A stretch of 64,000 nucleotides of DNA from Algoriphagus sp. Y33. Its GTDB lineage: Bacteria > Bacteroidota > Bacteroidia > Cytophagales > Cyclobacteriaceae. The DNA lies in assembly GCF_014838715.1 (NCBI RefSeq), contig NZ_CP061947.1, forward strand, positions 4,578,001-4,642,000. The letters run 5' to 3'. The notes under the pieces were generated by a model. The model did not search any database and was not told the DNA's origin. It was given only the letters and a program-made list of their open reading frames with translations. Below are positions 43,068 through 53,755 of this stretch, piece after piece. The position numbers were made by a program, and so were the translations under genes. Position 1 is the stretch's first letter. The number at the start of each line of letters is the position of its first letter.

Positions 43068-46000
43068 GTGGTTGTTGGTACCTTGATCCTTTTTATCCGA
43101 AGCCCTTGGGGTCAGGGGATAATTGTGGATAAAGCTACCTCGTACGTTTCGGGAAAAACAGGCACTCAACTGTCCATAAAACGGCTATTTGTTACTTTTT
43201 CCGGCAATATTTACCTGGAAGATTTATACATGGAAGACATGCAGGGAGACACCTTGCTTTACTCCAAAAACATCGAAGCAGGAGTCGCTTTTGGCCCACT
43301 TCTTACTACTGGAGACATAAGTGTAACCAAACTAGAATGGGATGGATTAGTAGCCAGGGTGAGCAGAAGCGCCGACACCGGGAAATTTAACTTCAATTTT
43401 TTGATTGAGGCATTTGCTTCCCAATCTGAGGACTCTACCCAACCTGTAGATGCGGACACCACATCTTCATCCCCACCAAAAATCAAACTTTCCCCAATTT
43501 CTCTTCGCAATTTTGACCTCACCTATGTGGATGAAATAATGGGAATCGATGCTTCCATTATTCTTGGAGAATTAGAAGTGACCATACCTGGATTGGACTT
43601 GGATAAATACGAGTTTGACATTAAGAAAATAGCACTTCAAAACACCCATATCCAGTATCGGCAGACGAAGTCTTTCCCTCTATCGGAAGATTCTACCGAG
43701 GAAACGCCTATGCCAATCCTCAATGTAGATGAGCTCACACTTTCCAATGTTTCCGCCGATTACAACAATACACCAGATAATCAGAAAGCTCAGCTTCAAA
43801 TCGGATATTTCCTTGTAGAATTGCCAGAAGCAAATCTACAAACCCAAACCATACATCTCGAAGCCCTAACCTTGGAAAAGTCTACAATTCTATATCATGA
43901 TTTTTCTGATGTAAAGCCGACCGATGCTGATACAACAAGCAATCCTGCTCCATTTACATGGCCGGAATGGGTAGTAGAGGTAGACAACATATCCATTGAC
44001 TCCACGGATATCGAATATAAATCCGCAGATGTCCCTATCAAAAAAGGACTCTTCAATCCTGAGGCAATTACCATTTCAAGCTTGACTTTTCGCGCAGAAG
44101 ATATATATCTAGAAAATGAACAAGCAGGAGCAAATTTGCAGGAGTTTCATTTCAGAGAAGGAAGTGGATTTGAACTGAAAGAATTTCATTTTGACCTGGA
44201 GGCCGGAAACAGTTCAGCTCAACTGAAAAACCTTGTGCTAGCTACGAATCGCAGCACACTCGATGCAGGAGTATCGGTTGAGTATCCTTCAGTCCAAGCA
44301 CTCATCGAAGATTATGAAAGCCTCAAGTTTGACCTCCAAATAAAAGAATCCAAGCTGGATATCCGGGACAGCTATTTCTTTGACCCGACACTTGCTCAGG
44401 ACACACTTATCCATGAGCTGGCTCAAGCCCCTGTTTTACTTGACTTAATTGCACACGGAGATCTCAAATCAATCGATATCCCCAGTTTGAATCTTCACTG
44501 GGGAGAAAGCGACTTTAGCGCAAAAGGGAAGGTACAGAACCCTATGGACTTGGAGAATCTTACATTTGATTTCCCGGAAATAACCCTACTGGCCAATCGG
44601 GAAACACTGCTAAAGTTTGTCAAAGAGGAAGATTACGGTATCCAATTACCTAAGCAAATAGACTTGAAAGCAAATGCTAATGGAATGCTCGATGACCTCT
44701 TGGCAAGTCTGGATTTGGATACCGACATGGGAAATATTCTCCTTGACGCTGCTTATCAAAACAACGGACAGCTGGCTTTTGATGCGAATCTGAAAGTGAA
44801 TCAGTTGCAGTTGGGAAATCTGATGAAACAACAGGATTTGGATACGTTGACATTTCAGATCATAGCGAAGGGCTCCGGATCCAGCCTAAATGACCTTAAT
44901 GCAGAATTGACCTCCACATTTGAGCGGCTTCGTCTTTACGGCTCTGATTATTCAGGGTTAAAGCTGGATGGCAAATTAGTCGAAGGGGCCGGTGATCTAC
45001 ATGCTGGTTTGAACTCAGAATTCTTGGACTTTGACCTTCTGTCCGAAATGGATTTGGACTCAACCCACTCCACAGTAGACCTCGCCCTTGACCTGAAAGG
45101 TGCTGATTTCTATAAGCTTGGTCTGGCATCTAAAAGCTCTAGGGCAAAGTTAAAATTAGAAGCAGATTTTAGTGGAAACATGGAGGAGTTTGACCTTAAT
45201 GCGTTCGTGAAAGACGCAGTTTTACTCTACGACGAGAAAAATTACGCCGTAGGTGAATTGACATTGGATGCAAATGTACGCGAGGATTCTACGAGCGTAG
45301 ACATCGCCAGTAATTTATTAAATGGTTTTGTTCGCACCAACACTAACCCCACCGATCTTTCCACTGCTATTTTAGCTCATTTTCGCCACTATCTCGACAA
45401 GGCGGATTCCGCATATTTGCCAAATGACGGACATATCGTGATGAATATGGATTTAAAAATTGCCGATGACCCTTTGCTGAGTGAGGTGATCTTGCAAGGC
45501 CTGGAACAATTTGATTCGGCAAGGATTCAAGCCCATTACTATCAGGACATAGATTCCCTCACCGCTGACATTGACTTCCCATACATCAATTATTCCGGAA
45601 CAGAGGTGGATAGCTTGGGATTACGCATTCGCTCCAATCAAGACGTACTCAGGATGTATGCAGGATTTCAGGAATTGACTTCCGGTCCCTTAAACATCGG
45701 CAAAACTTTCTTGACAGGTCAACTCGCCGATTCTAGGCTGTTTTTTGATTTTCATTCCTATGAAGAAGATGAAAGAACGTATCACGTATCTTCAGATATT
45801 GGATTGAACGGCGACACGATCAGCTATCACGTATCATCCATAGATCTGCTACTGAAGGGAGAGCAATGGAGTGTCCCAGAGAAGAATTTGGTCAAATATT
45901 CCGGAGAAAGCCTGGAGTTTAAAGACTTCAATTTCAGCAAGGGTAATCAGGAAATATCTTTTGTAAACAATGTAGAGGGATTTACTGATGAAAATGTCGC

Positions 46001-48059
46001 TATGTTATTCAAGGATTTCAGACTATCCACTATTACCAGCCTATTGAATCCGGAAGAAATCATAGCGGGAGGAAAAATGGACGGAAGATTAGTGGTGGAG
46101 AATCCCTTTGGTGCCACTGGCCTAATGGGCGAATTAAAAGTAGACAGCCTGAAAATAGTAAATGTACCACTGGGCAACCTATATCTGGAAGCGACGGCTA
46201 AAAGCATAGGTAATTATGTACTACAACTCGGACTAAAAGACGGGGGCTTTGACCTAGACCTAAATGGAGATTTTGTAGCTAATGAAGCCGGAGGGGATTT
46301 TGACATAAAACTTGACCTGAACAAGATCGAAATGGAAAAAATCGCTGCGCTCTCTCAGAACCAAATCCTGGATGCCACAGGACACCTCACCGGTATCATT
46401 ACCTTGAATGGCAACACCAACGAACCCAGGTATGAAGGCGAGATTCAATTTCAGGAATCCTCTTTCGTTCCTGCCCAACTCAGTACAAAATACATACTCT
46501 CCAATGAAACACTTAAAGTAGACAACGAAGGAGTTTATTTTGATCAGTTCACTATCAGAGATACCGAGAACAACACCTTTGCTATTGACGGAACTGTGGG
46601 AACAGAAAGCTATCTCAACCCAACATTTGACTTGAAACTTACTGCTGACAACTTTATGGCGGTAAACTCCACTGATAAAGAAAATGAGCTAGTGTATGGC
46701 AAAGCAACTTTGGACGCAGATATCACTATTCGGGGAGATCTTGTACTACCCGTGGTAAAGGCCAGATTAGGAGTAAAAGACAATACCAATTTGACAGTAA
46801 TTGTCCCCGAATCGGAACTTGAGTTTGTAGAGCGTCAGGGAATCGTTATATATGTCAATAAAGAAAATCCTGAGGATATACTGACAAGACAGACCGAGGA
46901 ATCAACCAATGCTTTTGCAGGATTTGACATTAGAGCCTTGCTCAATGTTGACCCCAAAGCACTTTTCACCATTGTGATAGACCCTTCTACGGGTGACAAC
47001 CTCCAGATTTCGGGGGATGCGGATCTCCAGATGGATATCAATCCAAATGGAAGGATCACACTCAGTGGGAGCTATGAAATCTCAGGCGGGCATTATGAAA
47101 TGTCTCTATATAATCTTGTCAGCAGGAAATTCGACATCAATCCTGGAAGCAGAATAACCTGGAACGGAGACCCCATGGATGCCAACTTGGATATTCAGGC
47201 TATTTACGAGGTAGAAACAGGAGCTTCAGAACTGATGTCAGCGCAGCTCACCGGCAGTAATAATGAAACGCAAACCCAGTATAAGCAGCGCCTTCCTTTT
47301 TTGGTTTATTTAAATGTAAAAGGTCAATTGCTCAGGCCTGAAATCTCATTCAACCTTGACATGCCGGAGAATCAACGAGGAGCTATTGGAGGGAATGTAT
47401 ATTCACGAGTGTTGCAAATCAATGAGCAGGAAGATGAATTGAATAAGCAGGTGTTTTCACTCCTTGTTCTTAATAGATTTTTCCCGTCTTCAGGCAGTGA
47501 TGGATCCAATGGAGGCGCAGAAGCCATTGCGAGAAACTCCGTGAGCCAAGTACTTTCCGACCAAATGAATGCACTTTCAAGCAAACTTTTTGGAGATAGC
47601 GGCTTCCAAGTTGGATTTGATGTGGACAGCTACCAAGATTATCAGTCCGGTGGTGCGCAGAACAGAACCGATCTGAATATCAATGCCCAACAGACACTTT
47701 TTGATGACCGCCTGGTCGTTCAGGTCGGCAGTCAGGTAGATCTGGAAGGCAGCTCACAAAGCTCAGAGCAGGCTAATTCTATTCTGGCCAACATCAGTTT
47801 TGAGTACTTGCTGACTGAAGATGGACGCTGGAGGGTACGGGCATTCCGAAAGAACCAATTTGAAAGTATTGTCGACGGACAGCTAGTAGTCACAGGCGGT
47901 GGTTTGATTTTTAATCGGGAGTTCAATGAATTCTCTGAGTTTTGGAGAGCTCCTATTGCACGGGAGGGTCAAAATCAAACGAACCCAATCGATACTTTGG
48001 AGAAAAAGAATCGGAAAAAAAACAAGAAGGCTAAAGAATCGGAGGAAAATGAAGATTAG
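43068..48059 (+). CDS. tamB: TamB, translocation and assembly module inner-membrane protein
   Basis: The AsmA/TamB-type protein (1663 residues from this GTG) is made of long repeated beta-sheet stretches and ends with the DUF490/TamB domain (about 1290-1600). It spans the periplasm and moves outer-membrane proteins or phospholipids together with TamL, encoded next. The GTG at 43068 cuts into the membrane anchor. The open frame continues upstream to a stop at 42993 and would encode KRFFAKFLKVLGIILAVILVV, a perfect anchor, but this part has no ATG, GTG or TTG. The only candidate is an ATT at 43008. The true start is therefore uncertain. It overlaps tamL by 11 bp. Confidence 0.9.
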   Translation: MVVGTLILFIRSPWGQGIIVDKATSYVSGKTGTQLSIKRLFVTFSGNIYLEDLYMEDMQGDTLLYSKNIEAGVAFGPLLTTGDISVTKLEWDGLVARVSRSADTGKFNFNFLIEAFASQSEDSTQPVDADTTSSSPPKIKLSPISLRNFDLTYVDEIMGIDASIILGELEVTIPGLDLDKYEFDIKKIALQNTHIQYRQTKSFPLSEDSTEETPMPILNVDELTLSNVSADYNNTPDNQKAQLQIGYFLVELPEANLQTQTIHLEALTLEKSTILYHDFSDVKPTDADTTSNPAPFTWPEWVVEVDNISIDSTDIEYKSADVPIKKGLFNPEAITISSLTFRAEDIYLENEQAGANLQEFHFREGSGFELKEFHFDLEAGNSSAQLKNLVLATNRSTLDAGVSVEYPSVQALIEDYESLKFDLQIKESKLDIRDSYFFDPTLAQDTLIHELAQAPVLLDLIAHGDLKSIDIPSLNLHWGESDFSAKGKVQNPMDLENLTFDFPEITLLANRETLLKFVKEEDYGIQLPKQIDLKANANGMLDDLLASLDLDTDMGNILLDAAYQNNGQLAFDANLKVNQLQLGNLMKQQDLDTLTFQIIAKGSGSSLNDLNAELTSTFERLRLYGSDYSGLKLDGKLVEGAGDLHAGLNSEFLDFDLLSEMDLDSTHSTVDLALDLKGADFYKLGLASKSSRAKLKLEADFSGNMEEFDLNAFVKDAVLLYDEKNYAVGELTLDANVREDSTSVDIASNLLNGFVRTNTNPTDLSTAILAHFRHYLDKADSAYLPNDGHIVMNMDLKIADDPLLSEVILQGLEQFDSARIQAHYYQDIDSLTADIDFPYINYSGTEVDSLGLRIRSNQDVLRMYAGFQELTSGPLNIGKTFLTGQLADSRLFFDFHSYEEDERTYHVSSDIGLNGDTISYHVSSIDLLLKGEQWSVPEKNLVKYSGESLEFKDFNFSKGNQEISFVNNVEGFTDENVAMLFKDFRLSTITSLLNPEEIIAGGKMDGRLVVENPFGATGLMGELKVDSLKIVNVPLGNLYLEATAKSIGNYVLQLGLKDGGFDLDLNGDFVANEAGGDFDIKLDLNKIEMEKIAALSQNQILDATGHLTGIITLNGNTNEPRYEGEIQFQESSFVPAQLSTKYILSNETLKVDNEGVYFDQFTIRDTENNTFAIDGTVGTESYLNPTFDLKLTADNFMAVNSTDKENELVYGKATLDADITIRGDLVLPVVKARLGVKDNTNLTVIVPESELEFVERQGIVIYVNKENPEDILTRQTEESTNAFAGFDIRALLNVDPKALFTIVIDPSTGDNLQISGDADLQMDINPNGRITLSGSYEISGGHYEMSLYNLVSRKFDINPGSRITWNGDPMDANLDIQAIYEVETGASELMSAQLTGSNNETQTQYKQRLPFLVYLNVKGQLLRPEISFNLDMPENQRGAIGGNVYSRVLQINEQEDELNKQVFSLLVLNRFFPSSGSDGSNGGAEAIARNSVSQVLSDQMNALSSKLFGDSGFQVGFDVDSYQDYQSGGAQNRTDLNINAQQTLFDDRLVVQVGSQVDLEGSSQSSEQANSILANISFEYLLTEDGRWRVRAFRKNQFESIVDGQLVVTGGGLIFNREFNEFSEFWRAPIAREGQNQTNPIDTLEKKNRKKNKKAKESEENED

Positions 48060-50343
48060 AGGATTCATATCGGCTATTTATTTATTTCTACTTGCGGTGG
48101 TACTTAGTTGCAATGTGAAGAAGTATATTCCAGAAGATGAATACCTCTTCAAAGGAGCAGAGCTGGCAATACAAACTGAAGCTGATATTAAAGGACTGGA
48201 TGCGATAGAAGAGGAACTGGCAGAATTACTCAGGCCTAAGCCAAATACCAAGATATTTGGAATGTATGTGGGGCTTTGGGCACATTACAAAGGCACTCAG
48301 GAAAAACCCGGTTTTATCAATCGCTTTTTGAATAAAAAAATAGGAGAAAAACCTGTCTATTTCAGTCAGGTCGTCCCGACCCGTACTGAAGAGCTCATAC
48401 TAAACAGACTGGAAAACCGAGGGTTTTTCTATAGTACCACCAATGCAGAAGTCACCCGACAAGATAAATTTGCCAAAGTAGATTATACAGCAACGATTTC
48501 AGCTCCTTACCAATTGACGGAAGTAGAAGTATTACGGGACAGCTTGGAAATAGACAAAGAAATCATCTCTTTGATGAAAGAAACCTCACTTGATTCAGGA
48601 AGTCGATTTGACCTCAACACACTGAAATATGAAAGGACTAGAATTGATTCTGCGCTAAAAGAAAAAGGCTACTACAATTTCAACAGTGATTACCTCATAT
48701 TCGAAGCCGACACTAATATTTCTGATAGTGCCCGACTCTTCAAGCTGTATCTTCGACTGAAATCAAATGTTCCCAAAAATGGCATCATTCCATACACGAT
48801 TGACTCTATCAACGTCTTCCCCAATTATTCTATCAATGAGAATGGAGGGAAAATTGACACGGTAAATCTAGACGGTAAAAATTTTATTCAAGGAAATGAT
48901 GTCTTCAAGCCACGACTATTAAACGATTACATACTTATCCAAAAAGATCAGCGCTACAATCCAAGACTCTCCCGACTCTCCAGCAACCGGCTTAGCTCTA
49001 TTGGCAACTACAAGTTTGTCAATCTGCGCTATGAGGAATTGGAAAGGTCGGATTCGCTGGGACATCTTAAGGCCAATTTTTACTTATCCCCAATGACCAA
49101 ACGCTCATTGAGAGCAGAATTACTCGCAGTTTCCAAGTCAAACAACTTTGCAGGCCCGGCATTGAATCTAGTTTATAGAAATCGAAACCTATTCAAAGGA
49201 GGGGAGACACTGAATCTCACAGGCAGAATAGGCTATGAATTTCAAGTTGCCGGCGGCGAAAACAGAAAAGGACTTCAATCGCTGGAACTAGGACTAAGTG
49301 CAGATTTGATTTTCCCACGTGTCATCTTCTTTGTTCCGATCAAAGAGAAATTCAGTTATTCTGTTCCCAAAACAAAAATGAGTATCAGTGCTGAATACCT
49401 AAGCCGCGGTGGACTTTATAATCTCAACTCGTTTTCTACCCGATATGGGTACTTCTGGAATGCCAACCAATTTGCCTATCATGAGATCAACCCTATCAGT
49501 CTAAGCGTGGTAAATCTATCCCAAACCTCAGCTGAGTTTGACCAAATTCTGGATAACAATCCTTTCTTAAAACGTAGTTTTGAACAAAACTTCATTGCAG
49601 GGATTAATTACACGTTCAATTATAACAAACTGAATGATAGATTTCGGACTCACGGATATTTCTTAGGCTTAGGGTTGGATTTTGCGGGAAACACGCTTCA
49701 TCTGATAGATGATATCTTGGGACGCGATGACGGCAAATTTGTTGGCTTGGAATATGCACAATATGGAAAAGCAGATCTTGATCTAAGGTACCATCTGAAC
49801 ATCGACAAAAAACAAACCATTGCAACAAGGCTTTTCGCCGGAGTTGGTTTTCCTTTCGGCAATTCTCAGTCTTTGCCCTACATCAAGCAGTACTTTTCAG
49901 GAGGGCCAAACAGCATCAGAGCATTTCGTATCCGCTCTATTGGACCCGGTACCTATCGCCCGGAAAATTTTGATGTAAACTCTTTCTTTGACCAATCCGG
50001 TGACATTCGGATCGAGGGAAATATTGAATATAGATTCCCTATCGTTTCCTTGCTGAAAGGTGCTCTGTTTATGGATGCAGGAAACATCTGGCTGATGAAT
50101 GAAAACGAGGCTCTCCCCGGAGGAAAATTCACATCTTCTTGGTGGAAGCAGTTAGCAGTAGGCACGGGCGTAGGCCTGAGGGTAGATATTCAGTTTTTTG
50201 TAATACGTTTTGATTTGGCTACGCCGGTACGTGTCCCTTACTTGGAGGAAGGCGAACGATGGGGAAACACCTTTGACATAGGAAGTAAAACATGGAGAAG
50301 GGAAAATCTGATTTTCAATTTCGCCATAGGCTACCCTTTCTAA
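48049..50343 (+). CDS. tamL: TamL, lipidated TamA-type outer-membrane assembly protein
   Basis: The frame opens at 47926, but the start is better placed at the ATG at 48049, after GGAGGA: it gives MKIRGFISAIYLFLLAVVLS followed by lipid Cys21, the signature of TamL. The length is then 764 residues. POTRA domains (about 30-330) are followed by an Omp85 barrel (about 370-764) with the RGF-type motif seen as GGPNSIRAFRIRSIGPG, ending in Phe. It partners TamB and helps insert outer-membrane proteins. TamL is the lipid-anchored TamA variant of Bacteroidota. The start overlaps the tamB end by 11 bp, so the two are coupled. Confidence 0.92.
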   Translation: MKIRGFISAIYLFLLAVVLSCNVKKYIPEDEYLFKGAELAIQTEADIKGLDAIEEELAELLRPKPNTKIFGMYVGLWAHYKGTQEKPGFINRFLNKKIGEKPVYFSQVVPTRTEELILNRLENRGFFYSTTNAEVTRQDKFAKVDYTATISAPYQLTEVEVLRDSLEIDKEIISLMKETSLDSGSRFDLNTLKYERTRIDSALKEKGYYNFNSDYLIFEADTNISDSARLFKLYLRLKSNVPKNGIIPYTIDSINVFPNYSINENGGKIDTVNLDGKNFIQGNDVFKPRLLNDYILIQKDQRYNPRLSRLSSNRLSSIGNYKFVNLRYEELERSDSLGHLKANFYLSPMTKRSLRAELLAVSKSNNFAGPALNLVYRNRNLFKGGETLNLTGRIGYEFQVAGGENRKGLQSLELGLSADLIFPRVIFFVPIKEKFSYSVPKTKMSISAEYLSRGGLYNLNSFSTRYGYFWNANQFAYHEINPISLSVVNLSQTSAEFDQILDNNPFLKRSFEQNFIAGINYTFNYNKLNDRFRTHGYFLGLGLDFAGNTLHLIDDILGRDDGKFVGLEYAQYGKADLDLRYHLNIDKKQTIATRLFAGVGFPFGNSQSLPYIKQYFSGGPNSIRAFRIRSIGPGTYRPENFDVNSFFDQSGDIRIEGNIEYRFPIVSLLKGALFMDAGNIWLMNENEALPGGKFTSSWWKQLAVGTGVGLRVDIQFFVIRFDLATPVRVPYLEEGERWGNTFDIGSKTWRRENLIFNFAIGYPF

Positions 50344-50436
50344 GCAACTTCCTGCTCAGGGTTCATAGTGCCTGAATTTCAAATCCAATAATTGTAGGCT
50401 ATCTTAGGATTACTTTTTCCATCCTAACTGATTCTA

Positions 50437-50520
50437 ATGAAATCGAGCATGTCAAAGGTGACACACACGGGAACGATTATAATGTATGCGAGATTCCATA
50501 TGACCACTGAAAAGAAAATT
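50437..50520. repeat. Dispersed intergenic repeat, copy B
   Basis: It matches copy A at 37184: ATGAAATCGAGCATG at the left end, CACACACGGGAA in the middle, GAGATTCCATATGACC at the right, then an A-rich tail. The right end lies 8 bp before the ATG of the DUF4153 gene, so it makes up its leader and may affect its expression. Confidence 0.65.
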
Positions 50521-50528
50521 ATAATCAT

Positions 50529-52412
50529 ATGAAATTCCCTTCTATCACCAAGCTACAGCAAGATGGAACAAATGCTGCATTCCGCTTCCCTTTGAGTTTA
50601 CTTTTCGGCTTTCTAGCTACGGGCTTAGGATGTTGGATTATCGAAATGGAGCGGGTAGAAGATTTGAGGATGTTAAACCTCCTTTTGACTTTTACACTTG
50701 GCATTCCACTTTATTTTTGCATCGATATCCTTTCAGAAAGAAAAGAATTTAAGGCTTTGCAAAGACAATTTGCATGGATAATTGGATTACTTTTTTTAGG
50801 GTTAATTTATTTCAGTTTTCCTTCTGAGGAAACATTTACCAACACTAAGGTTCCCTACATTCGCTACTCCATTTTCAATCTGGCGATTCACTTAATGGTT
50901 GCCTTTCTCCCCTACTTTGGAAGTGAAAACCAGGAGGGTTTCTGGAACTACAACAAGAATCTATTCATCAGGCTAGTTCAAGGGATTTATTATTCAGGGG
51001 TGATTTTCACTGGAGTAAGTCTCGCTCTATTAGCTATAAACACACTTTTCGAAGTAAACATTCAAGGTGAGACATACGCTCAAATTTTTGCCATTACTTT
51101 CGGGATTTTCAATACATGGTTCTTTTTGGCAGGTATTCCAGAAACATTTGAAAATACACTTACACTTGACGAGTACCCAAAAGGATTAAAGGTCTTCACT
51201 CAATTCATCCTGATACCATTGCTTCTGATTTACCTCTGCATTCTATATTTCTACGGAGCCAAAATCATCATTTCAGGAGACTGGCCGAAAGGTATCGTGA
51301 GTTATATGATTATAGCTATTTCCGTACTGGGAATTTTTACCAATCTGCTTCTATATCCTTATCAGCAATGGAAAGAAAGTGATTGGATCAAGAGATTTCA
51401 TAAAGGGTACTATATCTTTCTCATCCCTCTTATTGTTCTGCTTTTCTTTGCAATTGGGATCCGACTACAGGACTACGGCTTGACCGTGAACCGATACATT
51501 ATCACTTTGATGGGAATTTGGCTAGGTTTTATTTCTATCTATTATTCTTTAGGTAAAAAGAACATTAAAATCATTCCTTTTTCTCTGGCTATTTTTATGA
51601 TACTCTCTTCTTTTGGTCCATGGGGAATGTTTGGTTTGAGTGAATTGATGCAAAGAAAACGCCTTATCCGAATTTTGACGGAAAACAACATCTTGACTAA
51701 TGACAAAATCCAAAATGAGGTCAAATGGATAATAGGAGAAAGAGGAAGTCTCAAACCTATTGGAGAATTGCGGACAAAATCACTACCCATCGGGGAACTC
51801 TACGAGGTAAATTCAATACTTGAATACCTAGAAGATTATCATGGGCTGGAAAAAGTTTACCCCTGGTTTGAGCAGGATATAGAAACATTGATAAAAAAAA
51901 CTGAGGACAGCCTAGCTATTTCCTTTACTAATCCCAGCAAACTTCTCGTGGAGTCGATGAACTTGACTTATGTCCCATATTATGAGAGGTTAAATTCTTC
52001 AGACAAGTACAAAGAGCTGACGCTGATGGGAGAAAGTGATTTTCAATTAACAATATCCGGATTCGACTACATGCGCCACATTTCCGTAGGCCAATGGAGT
52101 ACACACCAAAAAGCCTTTTCCGATCGAAAATATCATTTGGAAGTTGACAAAGACAACAAAACAAATCTCATTCTAAAATGGGCTGATGGCTCGATGAGTA
52201 TTGATATTTCAACTTATTTAAAAGGCCTACTAAACTCATATACCAATGGATATCAGAATGTCCCTTCTGAGGAATTAATCATTTCCCGAAAGAAGGAAAG
52301 CCTTGAAATCAAAATACAAATCAGTTCAATAACGGTAGCTAACGCAGAAGGGAAATTAACACTCCAAAATCTGGATGGCTTCTTGTTAATCAGAGAAATT
52401 GAGAAGGAATAA
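50529..52412 (+). CDS. DUF4153 domain membrane protein
   Basis: The 627-residue protein has about 11-12 membrane helices in the first 370 residues. It starts MKFPSITKLQQDGTNAAFRF with 'FPLSLLFGFLATGLGCWIIE' as the first helix, and matches the DUF4153 pattern. The C-terminal 250 residues are soluble, with a long helical/strand mix (from 'LMQRKRLIRILTENNILTND'). The function of DUF4153 is unknown. It is a single-gene unit directly behind the dispersed repeat B. Confidence 0.8.
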   Translation: MKFPSITKLQQDGTNAAFRFPLSLLFGFLATGLGCWIIEMERVEDLRMLNLLLTFTLGIPLYFCIDILSERKEFKALQRQFAWIIGLLFLGLIYFSFPSEETFTNTKVPYIRYSIFNLAIHLMVAFLPYFGSENQEGFWNYNKNLFIRLVQGIYYSGVIFTGVSLALLAINTLFEVNIQGETYAQIFAITFGIFNTWFFLAGIPETFENTLTLDEYPKGLKVFTQFILIPLLLIYLCILYFYGAKIIISGDWPKGIVSYMIIAISVLGIFTNLLLYPYQQWKESDWIKRFHKGYYIFLIPLIVLLFFAIGIRLQDYGLTVNRYIITLMGIWLGFISIYYSLGKKNIKIIPFSLAIFMILSSFGPWGMFGLSELMQRKRLIRILTENNILTNDKIQNEVKWIIGERGSLKPIGELRTKSLPIGELYEVNSILEYLEDYHGLEKVYPWFEQDIETLIKKTEDSLAISFTNPSKLLVESMNLTYVPYYERLNSSDKYKELTLMGESDFQLTISGFDYMRHISVGQWSTHQKAFSDRKYHLEVDKDNKTNLILKWADGSMSIDISTYLKGLLNSYTNGYQNVPSEELIISRKKESLEIKIQISSITVANAEGKLTLQNLDGFLLIREIEKE

Positions 52413-52522
52413 CCATGTGATTTTCCTTCCCAATTTCATTCTCAGTATATTGATAATTGGAAGTTCCTGTGAGAATTTCTTATTCTATTTCTTCCAAACC
52501 AAAATAAATTCCGATCTGAACT

Positions 52523-53431
52523 ATGGCATTTATAGATTACTACAGCGTCTTGGGCATTGCCAAAAACGCAACGGCGGCGGACATCAAAAAGGCCTATCGA
52601 AAGCAAGCACGAAAATACCATCCCGACGTTAACCCAGATGATAAGGAAGCTGAGTTGAAATTCAAAGAAGTAAACGAAGCGAATGAAGTCCTCAGTGATC
52701 CGGAAAAGCGCAAAAAATACGATAAGTATGGACAGGACTGGAAGCAGGCAGATCAATTTGAACAGGCAGGAGCAACAAGTGGAAGACGACAACGCAGTCA
52801 AGGCTCTCAGGGATCCGGATTTGACGGAGGAAGTTTTAGCGAAGCGGATTATTCGGAATTCTTCGAATCGATGTTTGGGGGAGCTTCAGGAGGTTTTAGA
52901 CAAGGAGGCCGAAGCGCCAAGTTCAAAGGCCAAGACTTCCATGCCGAACTGCAGCTCACGATTCATGATGCATACCAAACCCGTAAACAGGTTCTTACAG
53001 TCAATGGGGAAAATATCCGTCTGACAATCGCAGCAGGTATTGCTGATGGGCAGACTATCAAGATCAAAGGTAAAGGAGCTCCTGGGATCAACGGTGGCCC
53101 GAACGGGGATTTGTACATTAAGTTTATGATCAAAAACGACACAAAATTTGCCCGCGAGGGAGATAATTTGTATGCTACGGTAGAAGTAGATCTTTATACG
53201 GCTATGCTTGGCGGAGAGATCGTGGCAGATACTTTTGATGGAAAAGTGAAACTGAAAATCCCCCCTGAAACTCAAACTGGGACCAAGGTTCGACTGAAAG
53301 GAAAAGGATTTCCTGTCTATAAAAAAGAAGGTGAATTTGGTGATTTGATCCTCACCTACTCCATCAAAAACCCGACAAAGCTGACTGCAGAAGAGAAAAA
53401 GCTATTTGAAGAACTCCAAAAACTACGATAA
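52523..53431 (+). CDS. cbpA: DnaJ-type co-chaperone, CbpA
   Basis: The 302-residue protein has an N-terminal J domain (about 1-70) with the HPD motif (His33-Pro34-Asp35), a Gly/Phe/Ser-rich linker (about 78-130) and two DnaJ C-terminal beta domains (about 135-300). There is no zinc finger, which fits CbpA rather than DnaJ. It stimulates DnaK ATPase and can bind curved DNA. The next gene, cbpM, starts 1 bp after its stop, and CbpM inhibits CbpA in other bacteria. This paired arrangement supports the call. Confidence 0.93.
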   Translation: MAFIDYYSVLGIAKNATAADIKKAYRKQARKYHPDVNPDDKEAELKFKEVNEANEVLSDPEKRKKYDKYGQDWKQADQFEQAGATSGRRQRSQGSQGSGFDGGSFSEADYSEFFESMFGGASGGFRQGGRSAKFKGQDFHAELQLTIHDAYQTRKQVLTVNGENIRLTIAAGIADGQTIKIKGKGAPGINGGPNGDLYIKFMIKNDTKFAREGDNLYATVEVDLYTAMLGGEIVADTFDGKVKLKIPPETQTGTKVRLKGKGFPVYKKEGEFGDLILTYSIKNPTKLTAEEKKLFEELQKLR

Positions 53432-53432
53432 A

Positions 53433-53735
53433 ATGGCGCAGCAAAACTTAATACTTATAGAGACGCTCTGTACTCATTATGAAATTGAAGTGTCATTTGT
53501 GGATTCCCTGTATAGCATGGGCTTGATCGAAATTCATACCGTGGAACAGACCCGATTCATACCCGAGGAGAAAGTGGCAGATTTGGAAAAAATGATCCGA
53601 ATTCATCAGGATCTCGAAGTCAACCCTGAAGGGATTGATGTGATATTAAACTTGCTGAATAAAGTAGATGAGTTGAAAAGCCAACTCGCAGCTGCCAAAA
53701 ACCGACTCGACCGTTACGAATCAGATAACGAATAA
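53433..53735 (+). CDS. cbpM: Chaperone modulator CbpM
   Basis: The frame extends upstream into cbpA; I use the ATG at 53433 (MAQQNLILIETLCTHYEIEV), giving 100 residues. It matches the MerR-like HTH of CbpM ('SFVDSLYSMGLIEIH') followed by a helical stretch ending LAAAKNRLDRYESDNE. CbpM binds the J domain of CbpA and blocks its action with DnaK. The gene is translationally adjacent to cbpA, with a 1-bp gap. Confidence 0.88.
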   Translation: MAQQNLILIETLCTHYEIEVSFVDSLYSMGLIEIHTVEQTRFIPEEKVADLEKMIRIHQDLEVNPEGIDVILNLLNKVDELKSQLAAAKNRLDRYESDNE

Positions 53736-53755
53736 ACTAACTCCCAAAATCAACC

